Position numbers and translations under genes: made by a program
Assembly: GCA_900708905.1 (NCBI GenBank)
Contig: CAADRB010000004.1
Coordinates: 4,405,873-4,469,872 of the forward strand
Source of the DNA: Hymenolepis diminuta
Taxonomy: Eukaryota > Platyhelminthes > Cestoda > Cyclophyllidea > Hymenolepididae
Length of the DNA: 64,000 nucleotides
Direction: 5' to 3'
The notes under the pieces: generated by a model
The model's database searches: none
Told to the model about the DNA's origin: nothing
What the model saw: only the letters and a program-made list of their open reading frames with translations
In this document: positions 13,701-28,700 of the stretch, one piece after another
Layout: each line of letters opens with the position of its first letter
How positions within the stretch are numbered: the stretch's first letter is position 1

Positions 13701-16700
13701 TATTCGACTTTTTACAATGGCTACTAATCGTGATAGTTGGGTAACGTGGTATAGTATAGGTTAGAAGGATTCTAACTTAGAATGTGCATATGTAAGGTGG
13801 AGCAAACTAAGTTAGTGTTCTTTCTTGACTACACGGTCTCAGCTACTACAAGACGGGAATGAGACATAATTGTAGAATATTGTTATTTAGGAAGAACAAG
13901 GGAATTTTAATTGTGTGAGAGTATAACTCACTACATAGGTGTTAGAAAATAATGAATATCGATAGGTTGCTTGAAGACCTGGGGTGGGTCATACGCAGAA
14001 CTCTGAGACTAAAACGATAAACATGGTAAAATGCGGTAAGCAAATCACGGTAACAGATAGGGAATAAAGTCACCTCAGTTTTATCATATTTTGAATTCAT
14101 TTAAAGAGTTACCAGCACATTCTGTCTTGTATTAGATCTGTACTTACTGACCAATTGATATTAGTTGGAACAATTCCCATAGATGGTCCTAAACTTCTTA
14201 TTGATGCTATTCATTTTGTTGTGATGGCCCGTAATTATGATAGTAGGAAGGTTAAAAATAGCTCCAGACACTATCAGTAAGGAGATTAAATGCCCCATCC
14301 ATGATTAATTCGCCTTCCATGTCGTTCATTAAATATTGCCTTTTGCTTTCTTTTGGTATTAATGATGTTAGTGCGAATGTAGCTTTTAAATAACACTGCG
14401 TATTTCATCTTGATAAAAGCCTAGCAAAATTGTCCAGTTTTGGCTTTCTGCTTTATCCTTTTTCGAACCGGCTTCACCTACCAATTTGTACGTTCATTTA
14501 ATTAAGTTACTTGACAATTTGTGTTTATTTTATTATACCATCATCCATCAAAACTTACCGCTCCAACGGCATTTTTTTGGATTGTTTCATGATTTGTCTT
14601 TTTCTGTAATAATGATCAGGGTCATTCAATTTTAGTGATCATCGAAAATGTTTATATCTAAATTACGAGTTGGACAGAAAGCTGTCATCGTCACAATAAA
14701 TGGATGGAATGAAATATGAAATGTAGATATTACAAACCTGAAGAATTAAAAATAGGTTTTGTCTTCGCCTTAAGGTATTTTTATAATTAATTTTGATTAA
14801 ACAATAGTTTGAACACTTCTATTCATAATGGCGCATTTCATAAATCAGTTATAATACATTTGACAGCGTACTTCTGCAATTATAAGAGCTTATGAGATCT
14901 CATCACAGCTTTTAGAACGTTATGTAAATACAGCAGCCAAGCTTTATAGCATGGTTAACTAACCATTATTCGCCTAGATTATTGCCATGATTTTCTAATT
15001 GAAAACTGACAAATTGAGGACAGCTGACATGAAAACTGCGTAATTTTCCTGCTTCTCTGGAAAACAAAGTCAGTTGCTAAATTTTTTGTATAATATTTGA
15101 ATAAAAATATCTATCTAAATTGGGCAATTTATGATGACTTTGCTAAAGTGTGGGGCTATTCAAAGAACGATATTTCATAATTTTATTTAATTCTTCTTAT
15201 CACGTTTAGTTTCATTAATGACCTTTCTTTCTAAAACTATCATAAATAATCGAAACAGTTACTTTATCGAGCTTTGTCAATCTGATATATTCTCATGCGG
15301 CGGCCTCCTTTTCCTTCCCACTTTATCCGCTCTTTTTCGTTGGTTTTGTTTACAGACGCCCTTCGGAGGAATCCACGTCCACGAGATTCGTCGTCTCTTC
15401 TCCGAGGGTCAGTTGCATCCAATCATGCTACTCCTCTGCCCCCACTCGGCAATCCAAAATCTTCCACAGCCCCGCACACAAACCGCTGCTCATTTAGTTG
15501 GAGCGTCAGCAATGATGGTCGGTCAAGTGGTCCAAGGTGCACGCATGGCAGAGGCTCATGGACGTCTCCTCTCCAGTGCTCATCATGGAAGTATGACTGC
15601 TCTTGGCCCTGGTGCTCCGGACACTGGTGTAAGTTGCTCGTACTGAGATATTATTTGATGCAACTTGTAGAGTAAAATTTTGGTTTGTAAGGATTACAAA
15701 AAAGAATATCTTACATATTTTCTTAGCCTTTTTTACATAAAGTCGTTATCCGTACCAATGTTCATTTGGTTATATATACACCTTAGTCACCTTAGTTCCC
15801 GATTTATTACTAGTACTTATTGCATTATTAATCGTAGTATTTGTCTAGGTATAAGGAACGATTAACGTATCCAGTAGGGTATGAAACAGGGATGGAGTCG
15901 AGAAGAAGCAGGTAATGAAGTCAGGACATCATGTCTTACTTTCTTTGAGTATTGGATGCTATTATAAGAAGTACATTTCAACGTTCAATGGCCAAGATTT
16001 GATTCGCTAGGTGAATTCATGTTCACGATATGCCGAGTTTATTAGTCATTTGGTTTAATTGAGTGCTTGGTCGTTCTGTTTGTATTTCTTCCAGTCAAAA
16101 GCAGGTAGATAAGGTTAGCAATTGTTTTTTTAACAAAGAGACCTTCACTCAAGATGATCTCTTTTTATATTATTTCCTTAATACTAGTTAGTGCCAAATA
16201 AAGATTTGGAAATAACCATTTTCTGGTCTGTCTTTTTCTATTTTTTTGAAAGCTTGATCAAAATTGACACCGTCACTATAGTTATTTTTGAATCTGTTTA
16301 TCTAAAACCAATTTTCTGTTAGTCATTACGAAAATATAGTTTGTTAACACAAACCATATTCGTCAGACCTTGTGAGCATTAAATTCCTTAATACTATTCG
16401 GGTCTAATAGAAGGTTTAGAAGTAACCGTTTGTCATTTTCAATGCTGTTAGCTTGATCAGACCCCGGATTGAGTTGTCTTTTCCATTCGGGCTTTTGTAC
16501 TCCGCCTCATCCGTACCTCGAATATCTCCCATTTTATACCTTTCTATACCGACATACAGTTTCTTCTGACTTCCAACTTTAGATACATTTGGGTTGGTGG
16601 CTAATCGCTTCTGAAACGGGACTTTAGGTTTTAAGCATAGCAACTTGATACGTGGACATCTACGTCAGCAGTGAGAAATTCTGTTCGTACGTCACAACAG

Positions 16701-19700
16701 GGTGATAATTTAATATATGCTAGTGAGTTTCGAACATGCACCATATGACAAGTTAGATGCGACGCCGTGATCAATACATCAACGATGCTGTCCAATACGA
16801 TCTAGTTGTCTCCCAGACTAGATTGTTCAACTTCCATTTTGTTTAAATTGTTGTAAAAGGGCCTCCAACCGCCTCCTCCATACCTTTTAGTCGCGCTGTT
16901 ACAGCTGTATTTACGCAGCCTTTCATGCCAGCTCTTTGCTAATTAGGTCATATTACAAGCAAATGCAAACTAATATACAAAAATTCTTGATTTGAGGTCT
17001 ATTAAAGTAATGAGAATTTAATCCTATTCGTGTCTTACTATTTGAATCTAGTGCTTTACGTAGAATGTAGGTGTCTTACTAAATATACACTAATGGACTG
17101 AAAATTATCTACAAATGGATGAATTTGCCTTTTTATATAGGTGGACTATCTTAATTCAGCGTAAGTGTTCAGTTACCTTGTGTTAGCTGTTAACTAGTCT
17201 CTTAAACGGCTCATCGATTTACCCCAGTTGTCTAACTCCCAGGAAGTAGCTCAGCTGAATTTCACTAATCTCTGTCGATGGCATTTTAAATATAGTTTTT
17301 TCCTCAAAGCCACCGAATAGATCAGTTACAAAAGTTAAGCTAATAACTCTCATCATTACATCATCATCATTATGTTTTAAAACAAATTTACGTGCAGTTA
17401 TATTATTTACTTTTATTAGTCCTTCTTTATTTCTGACTTTAGAAACTGGGTGTGTTTGAAGGAGCTTGCGTGTTATTTAAAATTTCTCTTTGGAACTGTT
17501 TAACACAATTATTTTGAAACCTAAGGTGATTGCAAATAATCTATCAAGAGTTTTTAATGCCATTTACATCATGTCTTAAATTTCTCCGCTTAATTTTTCA
17601 AAAAAATCGAAAATCTTTCAGAGAATTCTACTTGATACTTAAGTGCCTCTTGAAATTTACACGGATAGACCCTTTAAAAGCCAGTCTAGCAGGACGTTTT
17701 CTTCCTTAACAACAGGGTTTTTTGGATTTCATGCGCTTGAGACGAATTATTCCGTTTCTGGAACTCGTTTAATTCGAGCTTTTCTTAAAAAGTCACTTAA
17801 CGAGCTTAGATCTTATGAGTTTTAATTTTCCTCTTTAATTGGTATCTGCTTATGTTACTGTTTACTATCTACCTTAAGGCATCATAGGAAAATTGCTAAA
17901 ATTGAATAATAGTAATCTAATGGGGCATGAAGGGGGAAGATGGAAAAGAATTAGAATTAGAAGAATTAGAGTCTTCTAATTAGAAGAATCTTGTTTCAAT
18001 TAATCTTTGGTCAGTTCATCACCTCCTATTCCAAACTTTAAACTTTACGAATCATATCCTGTATTACTGACAAATCATTGTCCACGATGCCTAGTTGATT
18101 AATTAGGGTAGTCGGTCCTACTAATTTAATTTTTTTATTACTTAAGGCTGAGAAAACAGGCTGACATTATATAGTTTTAACATATTCTGATGGCTAGGCA
18201 GATAGATGATACTAGTTAAGCATTTTAAGAATGGCAGAGCTCACTAGAGTCCACTCACTCAGACTAATTGATGTTTCGGTCAAGTTTGATGTCGTAGGTT
18301 TGATGCTCATCAGAGCAAAAAGTGGTCAAGAGAGAGGTAGCATAATGCAAGTGTTGGAAGGCTTATTCGAGAATCATCACTGCTTTAGAAAATTCATCAC
18401 AGTTAAAAAGTTAGCCTTCGTTTACAATGAAGAATTTAACAAGTCATCCCTACTTCAGCAACAGCAGACGGTGACGGAAGTATTGATTTGGCGAGCCACA
18501 CACACTCCTGAGGATCGACTCTTCAGTGTCTACAACGCCAAGGGTGCGGTGGTCACCAGCCTCACTTGTCATCAACTTCACCAGAAAGCCGAGCGTCTGG
18601 GCTCTCTACTCCAGGAGAAAGGCAATGTCAAACCCGGTTCTGTCGTCGCCATCATGTTCATGCCTGGTGAGTCGCCCGTTTCTCTTTAACTTTTAATCTA
18701 CCGAGCACTATTCTCGATATGTGTAATCCAATGTGACTCATCAGCATACGCATTGAATAAGTCAACTCACGTTACTTTAATTATTTAAATAGTCTTTTGA
18801 GTTTACTCTTTCAAGGTGTGTGCTGTTGTTCTAGTTCGTTTGCCGAATGAGCTGTGCTATTTTTGTAAATTCTTACAGTATTCGAATGTTTCTTTTAAGG
18901 AAGCTATGACGGGTCTTGTACAATAAATGGTGAAAGAGACGGGTATAGAAATGTTGCGCAGACGAAAGTCTTGTCATGGAAATTTTATCCAGGCCTTAAC
19001 CGGGATTGATTTACTGGTCAATGCCATCATTTGTGGTTTTTATTAAGCTAATTTACTTTAAATTTTCATTACGGTAACACCACAATAACGAGGGAAACGA
19101 TACGAATTTCATTATACCCGATAATCCATATTTCAGTTATTTTATTGAGAAACAGGTAGGCTAGAAATGGCGAAATAGTTTTCGCTAGTTAGACGACCGA
19201 TACTAACATGGAAACAACTGTCTCTAATGGGGAAACATCTAGACTCGCAAATGTATTTAAAAAGTTTATCAAGAATTGCTTGATTACATTTCTATATATT
19301 CTACGATTCATTATTTCAATGCACATTATCTTGATAACAATTATTGCTCATCTTGAAATCTAATACCTATACTGGCTATTTGAAAATGTAGACGTCATCA
19401 AGATTCTTAAAGAATATTTAATCTTTCAGAAGTTAATTGAAAGTCCTCAAACAGACAGACGCATCGGTGACGGAAAGATCACGACTTTATTTTACGTTAG
19501 AGGTTTGTGCCACCATTACCAATTTTCCCTAGTTAGCTAGACGGGTTTTGTCCTTTTGGTCGGGCAAAAATACATACATACATGCTTGGGGTAGCCAGAA
19601 CGCTTACGCGCGTATGTCTGAGGCATGGCAATCGCGATACTTCTGTCAGACATTATATTCGTCTCTTTTTTTCATTGGTTGGCACGAGAACGCTTAATGA

Positions 19701-22700
19701 CTCAGCCAAAATGCAAATTCTGAGTAATCAACCCTTCCTCTCTTACTTTTTTTCCACCAGCTACAAGAATGAGCGACAATCTAATAGGTATATTTTTAGT
19801 CATTTGTGAATAAAATAGAGCTATGGTCGAAATTCTCATTGATTGAAAATATATCTAAACTGAACCAATAATAGATCATAAGTAGGTTTAAATAATCGCT
19901 AATGCACTTTTAAGTGTTCATCCCGCAGTTCTCATAATGCATTCTAATATGATATTTTCGGATAAGATTTCAATATACAAACTGAGAGTTTTTACTGATC
20001 CGCATTTATTGCTGTAAAAATGGGGCATTTCTTGAATTCGTGGTAGTTATGTTTTAGTTTTACATTTCAAATTCCCAAATGAAAAAAGTAAAAGTCCCTT
20101 CCATTACTTACACTTATGAGAAACTCGTATTTTGTCACCGCTCTTATTCTTCACCTATATTACCAGTACTTTTGGTCATGCCGTTTATTTTGTGTGCTCT
20201 AGCGTTTGACTTGACAAACTTGCTCATTGGCCGCTAAGCTACTGATGTGGGACAATTGTTATAAGAAAGCAAAAAGGTTCCGCTTAGTAAATGGATATTA
20301 CTCTTTTTTATCAAATTGCCGCCTAAAGATTTGACTTTAAACAAAATAAACAAATCAATATTTACTTTCTCACCTTTTTCGATCCAAGCATTTTCCCATC
20401 TAATTGAAAGGACTAAACATGATTGTCTATTTAATACCATGAGTCTCTATACACAACGGTTCAGCTGCAGGAGAAGTATCGCTAGAGCTTTTCTTTTATC
20501 ATGGGCGGAATAGCTAACGTGACTCAGTCCCATTTTAGCACTGTCTTCACTTGCCTGGTTGTCAACACAATTCCAGTACTTACTGTACGTACCTATGTAC
20601 GAACGCGGTGCAAGAATTTCCCCTTATCTCTCACTCGTTTTCGAACACCCATCTTGTGCGCTGATCAATAAAACGTTTGACCTTTTTCAATCCCTCCCCT
20701 AACCGGGCAATAAATTTGCTTATGCATCTACTGTGCTTTTTATATCCTCACGAAAATGAAGTAGAATTAATTAGTTTGCTGGTGTAATCAAAACGGTGAA
20801 GGTTAGGCTGAGAGATGTGTATATCACATTTTATTCTGTCATAGAATAACCTGAGTAGGCAGCCGATAGCAAGGTCACTCTGTGGGTTTCTTGGGTGAGC
20901 TGAGTACCGCCCAAAATTGGGGCATGCCTAGTCACACAAGGCGAATTATGTTTGTCCTTTTGCTCAGACGGTGTAATGAAACTTGTCTGCATATACTGTC
21001 TGCCTAACTCTATGTTTCTTTAAGTCGCCTTAACAATGAGGTTTAATATGATTACCGCTGAAAACTGAAAATCCCCATGGTTATAAATAATATATGCTAG
21101 TATTCATTCTTACAAAAATTTACCTACAATTGCTCAAATATTGCAAATTGATCTGAAAAGTGCTCGCTGAACGGCATAATAGCTTAAGAGTATCACTGGA
21201 TGTGCTCAAATGGGCATTAAATCCCCAACCTCTGATTTTCCAGATGTTTGCGTTGTTTACTGGCAAATATTTACTGTAAATATGAAGGTTTACCTTGAAG
21301 GAGACGGAGAACATAATTGCACATAAATTCCACATCGATACTTTTTCCTGACCTTTGGGCTGACTTCCTTTGAATCTCGAACCCAATTCAATATTATTAG
21401 ACTAAGAGAAGCATAGATGTTTAAAGTTGACACTACCAATCACTGCATTCTGCCTCATAAAGAGCCATCTAAATTAGTTTGAAATAGCACTATCAATTCA
21501 TTTTACATTCAAAATTCTATATTTGTCTAGCTACAGTCCTATTCTTGTGACCATATGTGTATCATAATGACCATGTATTGATTTTTTTGTTTCCTAATCT
21601 ATCTCTTTACTCGACAGGTATTGAGATGGTGTGCGCCTTCTACGCCTGTCTGTACATAGCTGCAATTCCGGTTCTTGTGCGTCCACCCCAACAGCCTCGC
21701 TCCTCTCTCCTATGCAGTGGCAGTAATAGTGCAAACAACACCGGGACTTCCACATCCGGAGGCAGTGGTGGCGGTGGAGTTCTTTTTGGTGGCTCTTCAC
21801 TAGATCTCTCCGCTAGTCGGACCTCTCTCGAACCTTCTCCTCCTCCTACTCAAATTTGCTTTGCAGACTCTGTCACCATGGCTTGGAATGTCGTCTCCTC
21901 GTCCCAGGCTGTCGTCTGTCTCACGCAAGCCTCTGTCATGAAACTCATCAAATCAAAAGTCAGTTAAGTCTACTTAAATCTTATATAAACTCCAAACTCA
22001 CTAGAAGTAGTTTACTTCACACATCTACTTAAATCTCTATAAGTAGTATAATTATGCCAGAATTTTGTCTATTTCGATCCTGTATTAAGGCATAATGTGC
22101 TCACGATTGGAGCTCGTTAGGACCTGGTTTTTCCTCTTCCGAATCTCAAACAAGTAACATGACCTGATTTGTGTTACTGTAGGAAGCAGCGAACCGGATC
22201 CCAGTTGTGAGTTGGCCTCCTCTTTTGGATTATGATGAGACGTGGCGAAAGAAGCTGAACACTATTTATCAACCTCATTCACCGGATATTGAAGTCGCTT
22301 ATCTGGATTTCACTCCTTCTACTACTGGTAAATTCCCAAAATTTTTTTCATTTTTCATTTTTTGGTCCAATGAATCAATTAGGAAGTGTATTAGAATATT
22401 TGATTTGATAAAAAGACGCTTGGCTAACAAACTTAAGCTTTTTTCAGATTTTGTAGTTGTCCTGAGCATGAACTTCTCTACATATTTTCTATTTTAGCCA
22501 GCGTATCTTAGTGATTCTTTGTTCTTCGGGTCCTTAATTAACTTATTTAGATCATTCTAAACCTGTTAGCTGCTTCAATCTTTTGATCTCTGTTGGTGGA
22601 CGTATACGTTGACCCTTTTTCTATGACTGACTGAATTATGCATGTATACTATGGTAAATCTCCCAAGTATCAAGATGTATTGTTTATTCATGTTATGGTC

Positions 22701-25700
22701 TCTTCCTACTAAACCTATTGGGATGTCATCGAGGTTATGGTAGATAGAATGTAGAAGTACGACTTAGACTAATATAAAGTTGCTTGGAAGATTGCTCTTC
22801 CCGATTTAGAAAGCAAAGAGTTAAGTACAGACCATAAATTTATGGTACAAAAACAATTAAAATATAAGTGAAAGAAACAGGAAGAGAAAGCAAGGGGAAA
22901 ACGTTCGGACAGGGGTCGGAAAATCGGGTTTTGAAAATTACAAACAAGTGGGCTGAGTCCATATCAAAGCAGTGCGAGCGCAAATCAGTAATCGATATAC
23001 AAGTGCGCTTTGAGCACAAGTGAGAGAGAGGTTTAGTGCAGTCAGACATAAGAATACTTTCACAAGAACCTCATGATAGAAAAAATAAACATAAATTAAT
23101 ATATACTCAAAAAGTATTTTTGACTTACTCCTACGCTTTGTCATTTCATCAAATGGCGAATGGCATCTCACTTGAATATGTTTGCTTTTTGTCTTAACTG
23201 ATATCTCAAAGATAACTTGTCAACTAGGGTAACGCTGTACTCGGTTAGGAGGTGCTAACTCCTGACTTGGCTTCGTTCTGCTAGCTCTTGCAGCAGTCAA
23301 ACAATATTCCACATCTCTTGCTTGTATTTTTATAACGCTTAATCTTTACTCGTTTTCTACATAAACTGTTTTTCAGTGAATTAATCATACCCATCATTTT
23401 AGGTACCCTGACGGGTGTGGAAGTGACTCACTCGGTGGCAAGTGCGTTGTGTCGAGCACAGAAAATGCAGTGTGAGTTCTATCCGGCACGAGAGTTGGTG
23501 CTGAGTCTGGAGCCCTACAGCGGACTCTCTGCCAGTCTCTGGCTTCTCACCTCCATCTATTGTGGCCATCACTCCATCCTTGTGCCTCCACACGTCACCG
23601 AGGTGGCACCAGATCTCTGGCTTACTCTCTGTTCTCAGAAGAGAAGTGAGTTCTTGTTGTATTTATCATACAATTGCTATAATGTGAGCTAGCCTCTATC
23701 TTCTGTATCGCTAGCTCCCTGGTTTATGGGTGGAAAACGAAAATGAATGGTGGACGTGAATGGTGATGAGTTAATTTACGTAATGCAAACGCATATTAAA
23801 AATCAGAAACACGACGGAGGCACCGGGTACCAGATATGTATTATGTATCTGAATGGGGAAGAAATCCCTATTGCAGAAGATTCACCTATGTAGGACATAT
23901 AAAACTTCCTGACTTGCGATCTCCACTACCATAAGATAAGAAGGCAGCGCTGGCCATGTAATGTTTATATTAGAAAGGACAAGAGGAATTGTTTTGTAAT
24001 CATTAAGCCGAGAATTGTGCTTGATTGGTAGAATCTAGCCAAAAATTAAGGGTTTGGTACCATGAAAATCGATGGGCCGCTTGAAGTCCGTGGAATTAAT
24101 CACACATAGAAAAAGGCAAACAAGAGCTAAATCGGAAATGAACTGAACAGTGAGGTATATGGAGAAAATAAGGTCATTTTATGTTCCCATCTTTTCTTTT
24201 TCATTCACATTGGCTTAGACAGAAGACATATGTTGTGTTCGTATGGTCGGGATTTTGGGCAAGTTGTGCTCCTCTAGTGAACATGTAGCTAGCCTGACGT
24301 CCATGGTTATTTGTATTAATTCCACTTACTTCCATAATGCCTCATGAAATGTTACTTTCCCATTCTTTCTTTTAGTTCGTGAGGCGTTTTGCTCATACGC
24401 AACAATCAAGTTGGCAACAATTTACTCCGCGAAAATGATCGCTTCTATGAAGGTTGGTTCATATCCTAGCTATCTACTTACTAATATTTAAGTAGTTGTC
24501 AATGTTTATTTTTTGTAGCTTAAGGAAGTGACGCTGGAAAATTTGCGTAGTCTAGTCATTGTGTCAGAAGAGCGGCCGCGGGTCAATCTAACCTCTCTCT
24601 TCACGAAGATGTTCGCTGCAGTAAATCTCAATCCCCGAGCTGTCAGCACATCCTTTGGATGCCGAGCCAACCTTGCCATGTGTCTGCAGGTTCGTTCTCA
24701 TCTTCTCCTTAGATCTGCCCTAGAAGTTTTCTTAAATGTAATGGCTTACATGCTTATTGAATTGAGTTTCCATAAGTGGTCATTTATTCAATATGTGCTT
24801 ATCTAAAACTTACCTTTTTCTGCACCAAAAGTAGGATCAAGAATACGCAGTTGAAATGCCCGTATGAAATCAGTTTTTGCGCATATAAACAATACCGTTT
24901 GGTAAGAATCAAATAGCTTTGTTATAAATATTCGGTGATGTCAATAGCTATTGAATTTCAGAAGTTCAATGTTCAATAAGTTAATAATTGGGGTAAAATG
25001 AAATATCACGTTGTGACGATGGTATAGCGGTTGATTTCTGGGATTATAGATGCGATAATCATCTATTGGCCGCCATAACCACTTGCACTGTTTAAAATTG
25101 ATCAAGAAAGGAAAAGGGGAATTTAAGTTTTCACAAACGAGACATCAGGTTGTAATTTCTCCACCTGTGACGTGCATTGTTCATTATAAACGACCTTGGC
25201 ATTTGCCATTGATTTTCGCGATACGTCATTTTCCCGATTCACCTTAAATGCGCGCATATTTCGTTCTTTCAAGTCTTGAGGTCAAGAAAGTACTATCACA
25301 TGTGTCCTCATGGTTCAAATCTATACACTAACCTTCCTATTTTTAATTCACATTGATTTTTTCTGTCTTTTTAGGGTGCCAGTTCACCGGATATCACTAC
25401 AGTCTACGTGGATCGGGTTAGTCTTCGAAACGATCGCGTTAATCTTCTTGAACGAGGGTCTCCCAATAGTCTCTGTCTCATGGAATCTGGCAAGGTAATT
25501 TGTCCGTTAATGATATCACAGTTGAATGCTTATTGGAGTAACTAGTTTATAACTGCATTTGGTTTGCACTTTCTACTTCTAACTTAGATGGCTGTTAAGA
25601 TTTCGAGCTGCCAAAATAGTTCTAATTATCTTAAGTAGACTTCTATATTTAGATGGATGTCTTGTTGAATGTTTTATTTCTGCTCAAATTTCCAACTTCT

Positions 25701-28700
25701 AGCCCTATTTAATACTATCTGAACGCAAATTAGTCAACAGAGATCTTAGTTTGCCTTCGCTCTATTTTTATGATTATTGGAAAAGCAATTTCCTGGACGT
25801 GATTATTGGGTTTTATTTTAATTGGATGGGGACCTAGATAGTTTGGTGTCACGGACTAGCAAGCTAACATAGCATCGGGACATATGCGTCATTCGGAATC
25901 CCACTGCTGTGGAACATTATAGAAACTAGTCCATTCCTCCAATATTGTCTGTTTAGCAAATGAAAGATTTGTTACCAAGTCTGTTAGGTGCAGTAGTGAG
26001 TCTGAAAATGCACGGTTTCCTCCCATTTCTGTTTTCTTTATTTCGCTGTTTTTTATCTATACTGAAAAAAAGATGTTTAATGAGTATCCTGTGTATATTT
26101 CAATAATGAATCGTTTATTAATCTGTCGATTTTCTTATGGCATTTAGGCTGCACTAATTAGTCAATGATAATTTGTCTAGTCTTTATGCACCGCCATATA
26201 ATAACAAAATGTCGTCGTAAATGTCCCTGCAGATCCACATGTGCACATGTATATTCTCCCTTTCCCCCCTGTGTGTTGTTAATGCTCTTTGCTACTGCTA
26301 CTGTACACCGCGACTGTCGTGGTGCGTGAGGGATATCGCCCACAGCTTGCTTGGTTAAAGGGAAGTCTCTAAATTGCTGGCGTTATTAAATAAAGGGAAA
26401 ATAATGAAAATTTGATTAGTGTCAAGCCGTCTTTTCAAACTAAAGATAGTGAAAATGGTGGGACAATTTCAGCATATATTTATGCTCTTGTGTTTACTTC
26501 GTTTTTGACTGCTCCAAATTCGCCATCTGTTTTTACTATTCATTGAAATCATAAAATGCTACGTTTTGTGGTTAATACAATGTCATTGCTACTGGTATAA
26601 CCTTGACTCTCACAACAAAATTATTAGGTGCCCACTGAGTTTAGACTATGGTTAAAATTGCCTAAACCAAGAAAGAAGTAGGGAAAATCTCAAATTATAG
26701 TTCATTTTATGAGAAAATACATTTGCCTACATGCAAATTTAGACCAGTAGAAAATGGGTGACTGCAAAAGTGACGGGACTGTTTATTCAGGCGTGAGCTT
26801 GGAAAGCTAATAATCGACAAATCACTGTGCGAGAGGCGAACCATATTATGGTACAACGGAATTAGTCGAATCGGCTTTGATGTGACCTCAAATGGTATGG
26901 ATTCAGAACCTATCTGTGCGGATTGAGTAAGTGAAATTTTTGACCACTGATTATTACTATTATTTGTCTGTAAAGAAGAATTTTTATTAGGAATATGAAG
27001 AATAGACGATTTGAATAATAGCTTAATCTTCGTTTCATCAGCTGAAACCTGTAATTCAAGAAAAATGGAGTGTCAGTGATCCACAAAACCTAAATTGGTA
27101 GGGGTGACCAATAGATTTTAGATGAAGTATTCATTCTCAGTCCATTAACTAAGATAATTGAGCTTTCTAACAGTTTCCTTCTTCTTCACTCTATAGCTCT
27201 TGCCTGGTGTGCATGTAGCCATAGCAAACCCCGATACTCTCGGCCAATGTGCTGATTCGCATCTGGGTGAAATATGGGTCTCCTCTCCACATAACTCCAC
27301 GCGTCTCCTCGGCCCATTCAACATCAATTCCACAGTACCCATCCACGCCACATCTACTGTACGATCAGATCTCTCCAGCAATACTAGCTCTTCTGCTGCT
27401 GGTGGAGGTGGCGTTGCCTATGAAAACGCTCCGACTGATCTTCTGCGAGCCCGGTTTGTTGCTGGAGACACTGACCGTGTCTACGCTCGTACTGGATTCC
27501 TTGGATTTGTCCGAAGAACTGAACTCACACAATCTGATGGAGGTGAGTTGCTTTTGCATTGTTTACTTATTATCTATGATAGGACATAACTGGCAATATT
27601 GGAAATGTTTTTCTCCACAATTTTTCATAACAAGTGATTTGTCATGTTGATTCATCAAAACCTCTCCTATTTTCATTCCTCATATCCCTATTTGTTGTCA
27701 TGCTCCTTGAGAATGATTTTCTGGAAATCTCTGATTGGTAAATTTGGCTAAAGGAAAGATATTGGTGTATCTTCACTTTGAAATACATTTTAGTCTTATG
27801 AATGTGAAGTCAGTTAGATTCTATTGTAGGTCTAGTGTATCCTCTTCTAACCGATATTTTCTTTTATAGATCTCCATGACGCCGTGTTTGTGGTCGGCAG
27901 TTTAGCGGAGAGCATGATGCTTCGGGGAATGCGATTCTATCCCATGGACATTGAAAACACCGTGCTACGCTCCCATAAGAAGATCAATGAATGGTAGATG
28001 GCCTTCCTTTTTGTTTATGTATTCACTGCTTTTAAATATCTAATTACTTTGTTATTGGCGCAACCATCAGCACGAAAATGACTAGATTATCACGTATTCG
28101 CTAAATTATTGCATTCTTCATGAAATATCCACAGCTTCATTTTTTCTATCGTAAGCTGGATGATAACAGACTGCTTGGTCTTAGGCTCTTGGAACATAAG
28201 AAGAAGTAGGACTAAAGTACTAGCAGTAAAGATCTTTCTGTGAAATCTTGCAATAAGAATACAGAAAGATAAAAACTATATTTTAACTCTCATATGCTAA
28301 AATCCTACGAAAAATTTTCCCGAAACAACTATTCGCAAATAGTGAACATGTATTCAGTAAATAAAAAACCAATTATATGAATTTTTAGGATAATTACACG
28401 ATTCATTCCTTGCTTATTTGACGCCAACCTCGATCTTTGTCTGTTTTTGATAATGAGTTTGGAATTACTTGTGCGTTCATCAATAAAAGCTCACAGGTGT
28501 TCTGTGCAATAATATTTGTAAAGGCGTAGTGGCCAAGAAGTTATATGAAATACTGCAAATTCACCTTGTAAACCTCAAATCTCTCACCCATTTCTTGTTG
28601 TATCAGGTTGTAACGGAAGTTCTGTCCAATTTTTAAGCTATGTGTTTAAGACACGATTACTTCATTTTGGCTTGTTAGCGTTGTATGCTTATTTATGGTA

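Larger units (their letters stand above)
12521..15355 (+). other. DIP2 intron 10, holding the gap and a weak dispersed repeat
   Basis: GTATGT donor at 12521 and TACAG acceptor ending at 15355. It contains the N gap and, near 13810-14060, a region resembling 23900-24180. No exon was found. Confidence 0.6.
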
